Of a stretch of 42,296 nt of DNA, positions 17,328-25,927 are shown in pieces (position 1 is the first letter of the stretch; every line of letters begins with the position of its first letter). A program made the translations under genes and the position numbers. Source of the stretch: Bradyrhizobium sp. (GTDB taxonomy: Bacteria > Pseudomonadota > Alphaproteobacteria > Rhizobiales > Xanthobacteraceae). The stretch covers positions 1-42,296 of the forward strand of contig JAQGKC010000473.1 in NCBI GenBank assembly GCA_028290305.1, read 5' to 3'. Under the pieces are notes generated by a model, which had not been told where the DNA came from, did not search any database, and worked only from the letters and a program-made list of their open reading frames with translations.

Positions 17328-18740
17328 ATGGACAGACGAATTGTACCACTGATCATGTGCGGCGGCGCCGGAACGCGGCTGTGGCCGGCTTCCCGCGAGG
17401 TCCACCCGAAACAATTTTTGCCGTTGTTCGGGGTGCGCTCGACCTTTCAGGATACGATCTTGCGGGTATCGGATGCGACGCTGTTCGAGCGCCCGATCGT
17501 CATCACCAATACGGCGTATCGTTTCATGGTGCTCGAGCAATTGGCCGCGATCGGGCGCGAGGCCGATGTCCTGCTGGAGCCGATGCGGCGGGATTCCGGT
17601 CCGGCGATTGCCGCCGGTGCGGTATTTGCGCAGACACGCGACAGCGACGCCGTGGTGCTCGCGCTTGCCGCCGACCATGTCGTCCGCGATACCGACGCCT
17701 TTGTCGCCGCCTGTCGCCAGGGTCTCGTCGCGGCCGATGCGGGACGCCTCGTGACCTTCGGTGTCAAGCCCGAACGTGCCGCCACCGAATACGGCTATAT
17801 CAGCCCGGGCGACGTCATTTCCGGCGAGGTCCGCTCGGTTGCCAAGTTCGTGGAAAAACCAGATCCCGTGACCGCGGCCGGTTACATCAAGGCCGGCTAT
17901 CTCTGGAACAGCGGCAACTTCATGTTTCGCGCCTCCGTGCTGCTCGATGAATACCGCGACGTCGATGCCGAAAGCGTGCAAGCCGTCACCGATTCAGTGA
18001 CAAAGGCCGGACGCGACCTTGGCTTTGTCACGCTGGACCCCGAAGCTTTCGCCAGGGCGAAAGCCATTTCGGTAGATTATGCGGTGATGGAAAAAACCTC
18101 GCGCGCCGCAGTGGTGCCGGTGGCATGCGGCTGGTCCGATGTCGGCTCCTGGCACGCGGTGTGGGAACTGTCGGACAAGGACGGCCAGGGCAACGCCGCG
18201 CAAGGCGCTGCCGTGTTCGAGGATTCGCGCAACTGCAATGTTTCGACCGACAAGGCGCTGGTCGCGCTGGAAGGGGTCGACGATCTGGTGGTCGTGGCCA
18301 CCCAGGATGCCGTGCTGGTGTCTCGTCAGAAAGACGCCAACGGGTTGAAGCGGCTGGTCGCAAAGCTGAAGACCGTCGCACCTCAGGTTACCGAAGATCA
18401 TCTCAGGGTGCATCGTCCCTGGGGATCGTATCAGTCGGTCGACAATGGCGATCGTCATCAGGTCAAGCGCATCACGGTGAAGGCGGGCGAGCGGCTTTCG
18501 CTGCAAAAGCATCATCATCGCTCCGAGCACTGGATCGTGGTGCGCGGCACCGCGCGCGTGACGGTCGACGAACTCGTCAAGATCGTGCATGAGAACGAAT
18601 CGATCTACATCCCGATCGGCGCGGTCCACCGGCTGGAAAATCCCGGCAAGATTCTGCTGGAACTGATCGAGGTCCAGACCGGAAGCTACCTCGGCGAGGA
18701 CGACATCATCCGCATCGAGGACGATTACCAGCGCTCGTGA
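17328..18740 (+). CDS. manC: mannose-1-phosphate guanylyltransferase / mannose-6-phosphate isomerase
   Basis: A 470-residue bifunctional type II enzyme forming GDP-mannose. The nucleotidyltransferase domain (1-340) has CGGAGTRLWPASRE and HPKQF near the N-terminus, FVEKPD in the middle and the DYAVMEKT region near 250. A C-terminal cupin (about 360-470) has RPWGSYQ and SLQKHHHRSEHW, the metal-binding isomerase site. The ATG at 17328 is chosen over an upstream frame that overlaps the preceding epimerase. GDP-mannose would feed the LpcC-like transferase or fucose-type sugars. Confidence 0.93.
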   Translation: MDRRIVPLIMCGGAGTRLWPASREVHPKQFLPLFGVRSTFQDTILRVSDATLFERPIVITNTAYRFMVLEQLAAIGREADVLLEPMRRDSGPAIAAGAVFAQTRDSDAVVLALAADHVVRDTDAFVAACRQGLVAADAGRLVTFGVKPERAATEYGYISPGDVISGEVRSVAKFVEKPDPVTAAGYIKAGYLWNSGNFMFRASVLLDEYRDVDAESVQAVTDSVTKAGRDLGFVTLDPEAFARAKAISVDYAVMEKTSRAAVVPVACGWSDVGSWHAVWELSDKDGQGNAAQGAAVFEDSRNCNVSTDKALVALEGVDDLVVVATQDAVLVSRQKDANGLKRLVAKLKTVAPQVTEDHLRVHRPWGSYQSVDNGDRHQVKRITVKAGERLSLQKHHHRSEHWIVVRGTARVTVDELVKIVHENESIYIPIGAVHRLENPGKILLELIEVQTGSYLGEDDIIRIEDDYQRS

Positions 18741-18932
18741 GGGGTAAAACGGGATCACTTCGGTTCGAATCGAGTCCTTTCAGGCCACATCCAGCACCCT
18801 TTCGCGGCAGAATGTGTAATTTTTTGACTTAAAACGTGTCTGGGAAGGTTGCCGGATATTCGCCACATCTGTGGCGGCGTGCTAGGAGAGCGCTGGGGCG
18901 TTCGTGGCGAAGATATTACCGGGGTCGACGGG

Positions 18933-19952
18933 ATGAATTCCAAAGGGTCCGTGTCGGGTGTGAAAGCCGATGCGAAACGTTCGCTGCGCATGGGCGTCAT
19001 CGGCGCAGGCGTCATGGGCAGCAATCATGCCCGCGTGCTGGCCGGCTTGCCGGATACGACGCTGGTTGGGGTGGTCGATCCGTTGCCGGCGCATCGGGCG
19101 CGCGCCACCGATCTGGCGGGCTGCCGGACCTTCGCAGGTCTGGACGAACTGATCGCGGAAGGCGTGGACGCCGTGACCATCGCCGCGCCGACGCATCTTC
19201 ATCACGAAATCTCGCTCGCCTGCATCGAGCAGGGCATTCACGTGCTGGTCGAAAAGCCGATCGCGTCCTCTGTCGAAGAGGGACGCGACATCGTAGCGGC
19301 GGCCCGCCGCGCCGGCGTGACGCTGATGGTGGGACATGTCGAGCGCTTCAACCCGGCCGTCGCCGCCATCAAGCAGGCGATATCGGGCGAGGATATCCTC
19401 TCGATCGCGATCACCCGGGTGGGCCCGTTTCCGCCACGCATGTCGAACGTCGGCGTGGTCATCGACCTCGCCGTGCACGACATCGATCTGATCCGCTGGT
19501 TCACCGAGTCGGATATTGTGGAGGTGCAGCCGCAGCTCTCCAGTGCTGTCGCCGAGCGCGAGGACATCGCGCTGCTGCAGTTCCGTACCGCCTCCGGCGT
19601 GCTCGCGCATATCAACACCAACTGGCTGACGCCGTTCAAGGCGCGCAGCGTGACGGTCGCCACCCGCGGCAAGTACGTCATGGGCGATCTTCTTACCCGT
19701 CAGGTCACCGAGTGCTTCGGCTTCCAGCCGGATGGCAGCTACTCGATGCGCCATCTCCCCGTCGGCCATGACGAGCCGTTGCGCGCCGAATTGATCGCGT
19801 TCATCGGCGCGGTTCGTTCCGGCGGCATTCCTGCGGTGACTGGCGACGAAGGCGTGGCCAGCCTTGAGATCGCAACCCGTTGCCTGGAAACTCCTGCAAG
19901 GCCCGCCGCAGCCGCATCCGCCCGCAAGGGACCGCGCCGCGTCGCAGGCTAA
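18933..19952 (+). CDS. Gfo/Idh/MocA oxidoreductase, UDP-HexNAc 3-dehydrogenase-like (GnnA/WlbA type)
   Basis: A 339-residue NAD(P)-dependent dehydrogenase. The Rossmann motif GVIGAGVMGSNHA begins at 21, the family motif VEKPI is at 106-110, MVGHVERFNPAV at 132-143, and VIDLAVHDIDLI at 176-187. GHxERFNPAV followed by HDIDL is the pattern of sugar-nucleotide 3-dehydrogenases such as WlbA/WbpB and GnnA, which oxidise C3 before amination. It precedes a WbpE/GnnB-like aminotransferase by 25 bases, giving a two-enzyme 3-amino-sugar module. The ATG at 18933 is preferred; the frame is open upstream to 18849 without family-like residues. The 192 bases upstream show no firm promoter. Confidence 0.83.
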   Translation: MNSKGSVSGVKADAKRSLRMGVIGAGVMGSNHARVLAGLPDTTLVGVVDPLPAHRARATDLAGCRTFAGLDELIAEGVDAVTIAAPTHLHHEISLACIEQGIHVLVEKPIASSVEEGRDIVAAARRAGVTLMVGHVERFNPAVAAIKQAISGEDILSIAITRVGPFPPRMSNVGVVIDLAVHDIDLIRWFTESDIVEVQPQLSSAVAEREDIALLQFRTASGVLAHINTNWLTPFKARSVTVATRGKYVMGDLLTRQVTECFGFQPDGSYSMRHLPVGHDEPLRAELIAFIGAVRSGGIPAVTGDEGVASLEIATRCLETPARPAAAASARKGPRRVAG

Positions 19953-19977
19953 GACAATCTCAGCACTTGAAGGCTCC

Positions 19978-21129
19978 ATGAACCAGCACATGACTATAGA
20001 ACCCGTGCCCTTTATCGATATCGGCGCGCAACGCCGTCGGCTCGGAAAATCCATCGATGAGGCGGTCGGGCGGGTGCTCGCGCATTGCCAGTTCATCAAC
20101 GGCCCGGAAGTGACCCAGCTCGAGGCGCTGCTTGCTGATTTCAGCGGGGCGAAGCACGTCGTGAGCTGTGCGAGCGGCACCGACGCGCTGCTGATGGTGC
20201 TGATGGCGAAGGGCGTCGGCCGGGGTGACGCGGTACTTTGTCCGTCGTTTACGTTCTGTGCGACCGGCGAGGCGGTGGCGCTGACCGGCGCGACGCCGGT
20301 GTTCGTCGATGTCGATGAAGCCACCTTCAACATGGACGTCAATTCGCTGAAACGTGGCATCACGACCGCGACCAAGCTCGGCCTCAAGCCGAAAGCGGTG
20401 ATTCCCGTCGATCTGTTCGGGCAAAGCGCCGACCATGATGCCATCGGCGCCGTCGCGGAAGCCGAGGGCTTGTTCATTCTCGATGACGCCGCGCAAGGCT
20501 TCGGCGCAAGCTACAAGGGCCGCCGTCTCGGCACTTTCGGTCTGGTCACCGCGACCAGCTTTTTCCCGGCCAAGCCGCTCGGCTGTTTTGGCGACGGCGG
20601 CGCGATCTTCACCGACGATGCCGAACTCGCCGCGACGCTGCGCAGCGTCCGCGTCCACGGTCAGGGTTCGGACAAGTACGACAATGTTCGTCTCGGGCTC
20701 ACCGGGCGGCTCGACACCATGCAAGCTGCCGTCCTGATCGAGAAGCTGAAGATCTTCGAGGACGAGATCGCCGCACGCAACAAGGTCGCGGAGCGATATG
20801 CACGAGGGCTTGGCAATGTGGTGACCGTTCCGCATCTGGCCAGTGGATGCACCTCGGTCTGGGCGCAATATACGATCCGGCTGCCGAAAGGCGTTGATCG
20901 CGACGGCTTCGCCGCGGCGTTGAAGGCGCAGGGCATTCCGACCGCGATCTATTACGTCAAATCGATGCATCAGCAGACCGCCTATCGGGATTTCCCCGTC
21001 GCCGATGGCGGCTTGCCGGTCTGTGAAAAGCTCTCCGACGACGTCATCAGCCTGCCGATGCATGCCTATCTCGATGAGCCGACGCAGGATCGGGTCATCG
21101 AGGCTGTGCGTGGCGCATTATCTTCCTGA
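19978..21129 (+). CDS. DegT/DnrJ/EryC1/StrS aminotransferase, GnnB/WbpE-like
   Basis: A 383-residue PLP-dependent sugar aminotransferase. PFIDIGAQRRRL opens the fold, ASGTDALLM (65-73) binds the cofactor phosphate, ILDDAAQGFGA (167-177) holds the cofactor-binding Asp, and FFPAKPLGCFGDGGA places the PLP lysine at 199. These segments are close to WbpE and GnnB, which aminate a 3-keto UDP-sugar made by the upstream dehydrogenase. GAAGG precedes the ATG at 19978. With a Bradyrhizobium-like host, synthesis of UDP-GlcNAc3N for 2,3-diamino lipid A is an attractive role; an O-chain 3-amino-uronate is the alternative. Confidence 0.87.
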   Translation: MNQHMTIEPVPFIDIGAQRRRLGKSIDEAVGRVLAHCQFINGPEVTQLEALLADFSGAKHVVSCASGTDALLMVLMAKGVGRGDAVLCPSFTFCATGEAVALTGATPVFVDVDEATFNMDVNSLKRGITTATKLGLKPKAVIPVDLFGQSADHDAIGAVAEAEGLFILDDAAQGFGASYKGRRLGTFGLVTATSFFPAKPLGCFGDGGAIFTDDAELAATLRSVRVHGQGSDKYDNVRLGLTGRLDTMQAAVLIEKLKIFEDEIAARNKVAERYARGLGNVVTVPHLASGCTSVWAQYTIRLPKGVDRDGFAAALKAQGIPTAIYYVKSMHQQTAYRDFPVADGGLPVCEKLSDDVISLPMHAYLDEPTQDRVIEAVRGALSS

Positions 21130-21172
21130 TTTCGCCGTTTTGAAGCGCCGCCGCATGCTGTAGAAGCGGCTG

Positions 21173-22702
21173 ATGCTCGGTCGTATTTTCACCGTCGGCG
21201 GCTACACGCTCCTTTCGCGGCTGACTGGCTTCGCGCGCGACATCATGCTCGCGGCCATTCTCGGCGCCGGGCCGGTCGCGGACGCCTTTTTCGTGGCTTT
21301 TCGCTTGCCCAATCACTTCCGGGCGATTTTCGCGGAAGGGGCGTTCAATGCGGCGTTCGTGCCGGCCTACGCGCATGTGCATGGCGAACGCGGCGAAGAA
21401 TCGGCGCGATTGTTTGCCGGCCGTATCTTCACCCTGTTGTTTTGCTCGCAACTTGTTCTGCTCGTCGTAGCGTGGCTGTTCATGCCGCAGGCGATGAGCA
21501 TTCTCGCACCGGGTTTCACCGATGATGCGGAACAGCGGCGGCTCGCGATCGAACTGACACGCATCACCTTTCCCTATCTTCTGCTGATCACGCTGGTGAC
21601 GCTTTATGGCGGCATGCTCAACGTCATGCACAGGTTCGCCAGCGCCGCGGCGGCGTCGATTTTTCTGAACCTGTCGATGATGATGACGCTGGCTTTGGCT
21701 GCGCTGTTTCCCGGAGCAGGCCACGCCGCGGCGTGGGGCGTGCTGATTTCCGGCTTTCTGCAATATTTTTTGCTGGCCGGCGATCTCGCACTTCATGGTG
21801 GTCTGCCGCGGTTCGCGCCGCTCAAGCTCGATGAAGATGTCCGCGCATTTTTCCGGGCGCTCGGTCCCGCGACGCTCGGCTCGATGGGAACGCAGGTCGC
21901 GTTGTTTGCCGACACTATCATCGCCACCTTTCTTCCTGCCGGCGCGCTGTCGGCGCTGTATTACGCCGACCGCCTCAATCAGTTGCCGATCGGTGTGATC
22001 GGTATCGCCATCGGCACTGTCTTGCTGCCCGAGATGTCGCGGCGGCTGACATCCGACGATCACGCCGGCGCGATGGCGTCGCAGCGGCGCGCCTTCGATT
22101 TTACGCTGCTGTTTTCGGTACCCTTCGTGGCCGCGTTCCTGACGGTCCCCGACGTGATCACGCGGGCGATGTTCGCACGCGGAGCGTTCTCGAAGACCGA
22201 CGCCGCGGCCGCTGGTGCTACGCTTGCCGCCTACGCCTTCGGATTGATTCCGTTCGTGCTGATCCGCAGTGCGGTCGCAACCTTTTACGCCCGCAAGGAT
22301 ACCGCAACGCCGGTGAAGGCGGCGCTGACCGGGGTCGCCGCCAATGTCGCCTTGAAAATTGCGCTGGTAGGATCGCTGGCGCAGGTCGGCCTTGCGCTGG
22401 CGACGGCGGTCGGCGCCTGGATCAATCTTTTGCTGGTGCTCGGCTTCGCGGTGCGGGCAGGGTACCTCGATCTCGACAAGGCGCTGGTGCAATCGCTGGC
22501 GAAGTTTGTTGTGTGCGGCGCGGTGCTCGGGGCAGCACTGTGGTTTGCCGCTAGCTACGCAAGCCTGCACTTTGCGCAACTGAGCATGCTTCGCGATGAG
22601 GCTGCGCTATTGTTGCTGATCGTCGTCGGTACGGTAGTTTATGCCGGATCGATCCTGCTGCTATTCGGCAAGGGCTGGCTCAGGTCGCTGGTGCGCAGCT
22701 AA
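21173..22702 (+). CDS. murJ: lipid II flippase MurJ (MviN)
   Basis: A 509-residue protein of about 14 hydrophobic helices, matching the family's usual length. The N-terminus reads TVGGYTLLSRLTGFARD followed by GPVADAFFVAFRLPNHFR, the classic MurJ opening with the conserved arginines, and EGAFNAAFVP follows. It moves undecaprenyl-linked peptidoglycan precursor across the inner membrane. The ATG at 21173 has only a weak ribosome site. It lies 43 bases after the aminotransferase and is followed by repeat copy C, which probably ends the envelope transcript. Confidence 0.94.
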   Translation: MLGRIFTVGGYTLLSRLTGFARDIMLAAILGAGPVADAFFVAFRLPNHFRAIFAEGAFNAAFVPAYAHVHGERGEESARLFAGRIFTLLFCSQLVLLVVAWLFMPQAMSILAPGFTDDAEQRRLAIELTRITFPYLLLITLVTLYGGMLNVMHRFASAAAASIFLNLSMMMTLALAALFPGAGHAAAWGVLISGFLQYFLLAGDLALHGGLPRFAPLKLDEDVRAFFRALGPATLGSMGTQVALFADTIIATFLPAGALSALYYADRLNQLPIGVIGIAIGTVLLPEMSRRLTSDDHAGAMASQRRAFDFTLLFSVPFVAAFLTVPDVITRAMFARGAFSKTDAAAAGATLAAYAFGLIPFVLIRSAVATFYARKDTATPVKAALTGVAANVALKIALVGSLAQVGLALATAVGAWINLLLVLGFAVRAGYLDLDKALVQSLAKFVVCGAVLGAALWFAASYASLHFAQLSMLRDEAALLLLIVVGTVVYAGSILLLFGKGWLRSLVRS

Positions 22703-22734
22703 ACCCTTTGCGCTTCCGCGCGATCCGCTGCAAT

Positions 22735-22827
22735 ATAGAGCATGATCCGGAAAAGTGGAAACCGGTTTTCCGAAAAGATCATGCTCAAACAAAGAGATCA
22801 GATCATGATCCAATCGATCATGATCTG
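22735..22827. repeat. dispersed palindromic intergenic repeat, copy C
   Basis: Outer stem GAGCATGATC (22738-22747) with GATCATGCTC (22777-22786); inner stem CGGAAAA/TTTTCCG around the shared core AAGTGGAAACCGGTT. A second hairpin, AGATCATGATC with GATCATGATCT, covers 22800-22826. It separates murJ from the CoxL-like gene. Confidence 0.82.
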
Positions 22828-22859
22828 GCGCGAAATCTTCAACCGCAATCGGAGATACG

Positions 22860-25166
22860 ATGGCTCCCATCAAATTTGGCGTCGGTCAAAGCGTCCTTCG
22901 CAAGGAAGACGATGCCCTCATTCGCGGCAAGGGCCGTTACACCGATGACCACGCGCCGTCGGCTGCGATGCACGCGCTGGTGCTGCGCTCGCCTCATGCG
23001 CATGCGAAGTTCACCATCAATGTGACCCGCGCCCGCGACCTGCCGGGCGTCGGCGCGATCCTGACGGCCGACGATGTCAAGGATCTCGGCGATCTTCCCT
23101 GCCTGTTCAATCTGGAAGTGAATCCGTTCACCGGCCCGCCCTATCCGATCCTCGCTCACGGTGAGGTGCGTCATGTCGGCGACGCCGTTGCATTCGTTGT
23201 CGCGGAAACCATCGATCAGGCCCGCGACGCGATCGAGGCGATCGAGGTCGAATGGACGCCGCTGCCAGCGGTTATCGGCGTTGCCAACGCGGTCAAGAAG
23301 GGGGCGCCACAGGTCTGGCCCGATCATCCCGGCAACGTGCTGTTCGATGTGCCGCTCGGCGACAAGAACGCGACCGAGGCAGCGTTCGCGAAAGCGCATA
23401 CGGTAGCCGAAGTTTCGATCGTCAATCCGCGTGTCATCACCAACTTCATGGAAACCCGCGCGGTGGTTTGCGAATACGACGCCAAGCGGGATCATCTGAC
23501 GCTGACGATCGGCAGCCAAGGCAGCCATCGGCTGCGCGATATCCTGTGCCAGAACATTCTGAAGATCCCGGTCGAGAAGATGCGGGTGATCTGCCCGGAT
23601 GTTGGCGGCGGGTTCGGCACCAAGCTGTTTCCCTATCGCGAATACGCGCTGGCCGCGGTCGCCGCGCGCAAGCTGCGCAAGACGGTGAAGTGGACCGCCG
23701 ACCGGGCCGACCACTTCATGGGCGACGCGCAGGGCCGCGACAACGTCACCACAGCGCGGATGGCGCTTGCCGAAGACGGCAAATTCCTCGCGATGGATGT
23801 CGACCTGATGGGCGATATGGGCGCGTATCTGTCGACCTTCGGGCCCTACATTCCGCATGGCGGCGCCGGCATGCTGCCCGGCCTTTACGATATCCAGACG
23901 TTCCATTGCCGCGTGCGTACGGTGTTCACCAACACTGTACCGGTCGATGCCTATCGCGGCGCCGGCCGGCCGGAGGCCGCCTATGTGGTCGAGCGGCTCG
24001 TCGATGCGGCGGCGCGCAAGCTCGGCATGACGCCGGACGCGATCCGGCGCAAGAATTTCATTGCGCCGCGCGCGATGCCCTACAAAACCGCCACCGGGAA
24101 AGTCTATGATTCCGGCGACTTCACTGCGCATATGAAGCGGGCGATGGAAATCGCGGACTGGAAGGAATTTCCCAAGCGCGCCAAGGCCGCCAAGAAGCAG
24201 GGTCTGGTGCGCGGCATTGGGCTTTCGACCTATGTCGAAGTCTGCGGCACGATGGGCGAGGAGACCGCTAACGTCCGGCTCGATCCCAATGGCGACGTGT
24301 CGATCCTGATCGGCACCCAGTCGAGCGGGCAGGGCCACCAGACCGCTTATGCGCAGCTTGTCGCCGAGCAGTTTGGGCTTGCGCCCGAGCGCGTCCACAT
24401 CTTCCAGGGCGACACCGACCAGATCGCCACCGGCCTCGGCACCGGCGGTTCGGCTTCCATTCCAACCGGCGGCGTCAGCGTCGAGCGTGCGACCCGCGCG
24501 CTAGGTGCGAATTTGCGGGAGATTGCCGCGGAAGCGCTGGAAACGAGTAGCGGCGATCTGGAGATCAGCGACGGTACCGTGCGGATCGCCGGCACCGATC
24601 GTTCGGTCAGTTTTGCCGATCTTGCCAAACGGCCGGGCGTCGATCCGTCGAAGCTGAACGCCAGCGCGACATTCACCAGCGCCGACGGTACATTCCCCAA
24701 TGGCACGCACGTCGCCGAGGTCGAGATTGATCCCGCCACCGGCATTATCAAAATCGTGAACTACGTCATCGTCGACGATTTCGGCGTGACGCTGAATCCG
24801 TTGCTGCTCGCCGGTCAGGTTCATGGCGGCGCCATGCAGGGGATCGGCCAGGCATTGATGGAGCAGGCGGTCTACGACCCGAAGGACGGCCAGCTCGTCA
24901 CCGGAACATTCATGGACTACGCGCTGCCGCGCGCGTCCGATGGTCCGTCATTTGTGTTCGAGACCCATAACGTGCCCTGCACGACCAATCCGTTGGGCGT
25001 CAAGGGCGCGGGCGAGGCTGGCGCCATCGGCTCCTGTCCGGCGGTGGTCAATGCGATTATCGAGGGGCTATGGCGTGAATATAAAATCGATCACATCGAC
25101 ATGCCGGCGACCGCGGAGCGGGTCTGGATTGCGATCCGCGAGCATCAACGCCGCCATAGCCTCTGA
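22860..25166 (+). CDS. xanthine dehydrogenase family molybdopterin-binding large subunit (form II CoxL-like)
   Basis: A 768-residue molybdenum hydroxylase catalytic subunit. An a/b hammerhead domain (about 10-130, with GQSVLRKEDDALIRGKG) precedes the two molybdopterin-binding domains. The active-site loop reads AYRGAGR at 364-370, the form II signature, not the CO-oxidising form I loop. The catalytic glutamate is in KGAGEAGAIGS (Glu719). It should oxidise a small aldehyde, aromatic or N-heterocycle with water-derived oxygen. The FAD and 2Fe-2S subunits that normally accompany it are absent from the window; c-type cytochromes follow instead. GGAG 5 bases before the ATG is a good ribosome site. 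Confidence 0.88.
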   Translation: MAPIKFGVGQSVLRKEDDALIRGKGRYTDDHAPSAAMHALVLRSPHAHAKFTINVTRARDLPGVGAILTADDVKDLGDLPCLFNLEVNPFTGPPYPILAHGEVRHVGDAVAFVVAETIDQARDAIEAIEVEWTPLPAVIGVANAVKKGAPQVWPDHPGNVLFDVPLGDKNATEAAFAKAHTVAEVSIVNPRVITNFMETRAVVCEYDAKRDHLTLTIGSQGSHRLRDILCQNILKIPVEKMRVICPDVGGGFGTKLFPYREYALAAVAARKLRKTVKWTADRADHFMGDAQGRDNVTTARMALAEDGKFLAMDVDLMGDMGAYLSTFGPYIPHGGAGMLPGLYDIQTFHCRVRTVFTNTVPVDAYRGAGRPEAAYVVERLVDAAARKLGMTPDAIRRKNFIAPRAMPYKTATGKVYDSGDFTAHMKRAMEIADWKEFPKRAKAAKKQGLVRGIGLSTYVEVCGTMGEETANVRLDPNGDVSILIGTQSSGQGHQTAYAQLVAEQFGLAPERVHIFQGDTDQIATGLGTGGSASIPTGGVSVERATRALGANLREIAAEALETSSGDLEISDGTVRIAGTDRSVSFADLAKRPGVDPSKLNASATFTSADGTFPNGTHVAEVEIDPATGIIKIVNYVIVDDFGVTLNPLLLAGQVHGGAMQGIGQALMEQAVYDPKDGQLVTGTFMDYALPRASDGPSFVFETHNVPCTTNPLGVKGAGEAGAIGSCPAVVNAIIEGLWREYKIDHIDMPATAERVWIAIREHQRRHSL

Positions 25167-25267
25167 TATCATCACGGGAATGAAACGCCATCCGCGGTGT
25201 TGGAACGACCGTAGCCGCAGTTTGCGGGACGCGAATTGATCGCGGTCTAAAAAAGGGGATCGGACTG

Positions 25268-25714
25268 ATGATACGAACTGTCGTGGTCGTGGGGACGTTG
25301 TTGCTCGGTATTGGTGCCGTGGTGGCGCAGCAGGATGTGCTCAAGCATACGCAGACCTTCATGAAGGGCAACGGAAAGAACGCCGGTGCCCTGGCAGCGA
25401 TGGTCAAGGGCGAAAAGCCATACGACCAGGCTACGGTCGATACCGCGCTCGCCCAGTTCGAGGACACGGCCAAGAATCTTCCGACGCTGTTTCCCGAGAG
25501 CATCAAGGGGCTCAAGGCGGAGGGCGACTACAGCCCCTCTTCGAAGATCTGGGAAGACAAGGCCGGTTTCAGCGAGCACATTGTAAGCTTCAGCAAAGTC
25601 GTGACGGACGCCAAGGGCACGATCAAGGATATCGATTCGCTGAAGACCACATTGCCCGTCATCGGCAAGCAATGCGGCGGATGCCACGAAACCTTCCGCG
25701 TCAAGAACGGCTGA
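25268..25714 (+). CDS. c556/c-prime type cytochrome c
   Basis: A 148-residue secreted four-helix cytochrome. Residues 1-20 form a signal peptide (cleavage after GAVVA), and the single haem site CGGCH is at 136-140 near the C-terminus, as in cytochromes c' and c556. Met32 in QTFMKGNGKNAG could be the sixth ligand, which would make it a low-spin electron carrier of the c556 kind. It starts about 100 bases after the CoxL-like gene with AAGGGGATCGG upstream, so it might accept its electrons, but this is only neighbourhood evidence. Confidence 0.9.
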   Translation: MIRTVVVVGTLLLGIGAVVAQQDVLKHTQTFMKGNGKNAGALAAMVKGEKPYDQATVDTALAQFEDTAKNLPTLFPESIKGLKAEGDYSPSSKIWEDKAGFSEHIVSFSKVVTDAKGTIKDIDSLKTTLPVIGKQCGGCHETFRVKNG

Positions 25715-25750
25715 TTTCAGTTCGATCAAGGCAAAGAAATCAAAGCAAGG

Positions 25751-25788
25751 AAAAAGGGACGGACGCCTGACGCGCTCGCCCCTTTTTT
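25751..25788 (+). terminator. rho-independent terminator after the c556 gene
   Basis: AAAAAGGG pairs with CCCTTTTT, extended by short CG and GC pairs inside, and the 3' arm runs into seven T residues. It lies 36 bases past the cytochrome stop. The A-rich left arm could also serve transcripts from the right. Confidence 0.75.
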
Positions 25789-25794
25789 TGTCGT

Positions 25795-25922
25795 TAGAGC
25801 AAGATCCGGAAAAGTGGAAACCGGTTTTCCCTCGCGACAAACGCGAAGCGTTTGCGTGGAGATCATGCTCAAACAAAAAGATGAGATCATGATCCGATTC
25901 AATCTAATCGGATCATGATCTA
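25795..25922. repeat. dispersed palindromic intergenic repeat, copy D (long variant)
   Basis: Same plan as copy C: core AAGTGGAAACCGGTTTTCC, then GATCATGCTC, then a long hairpin ATCATGATCCGATT/AATCGGATCATGAT (within 25885-25920). It differs by about 25 extra bases after GGTTTTCC that form their own hairpin AAACGC-GAA-GCGTTT. It sits between two converging genes and ends 6 bases before the CHRD gene's stop. Confidence 0.82.
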
Positions 25923-25927
25923 GAGGC

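Noticed and set aside
18750..18790. GGTTCGAAT stretch resembling a tRNA T-loop
   Set aside because: The flanking stem needs a bulge, and no acceptor, D or anticodon arm can be formed from the sequence before it.
18882..20477. 531-residue open frame on the minus strand opposite the dehydrogenase/aminotransferase genes
   Set aside because: It is the antisense shadow of two well-supported genes in GC-rich DNA; its His/Arg/Asp-rich composition matches no family.
21095..22579. 494-residue minus-strand frame opposite murJ
   Set aside because: Composition dominated by Arg, Gln, His and Gly, as expected from the complement of a membrane-protein gene; no ribosome site or motifs.
22839..24398. 519-residue minus-strand frame opposite the CoxL-like gene
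   Set aside because: Shadow frame lying wholly over a clear molybdenum hydroxylase gene, with no recognisable domain.
25795..25922. Copy D considered as a riboswitch or small RNA
   Set aside because: It shares core and layout with four other intergenic copies, so a dispersed repeat explains it more simply.
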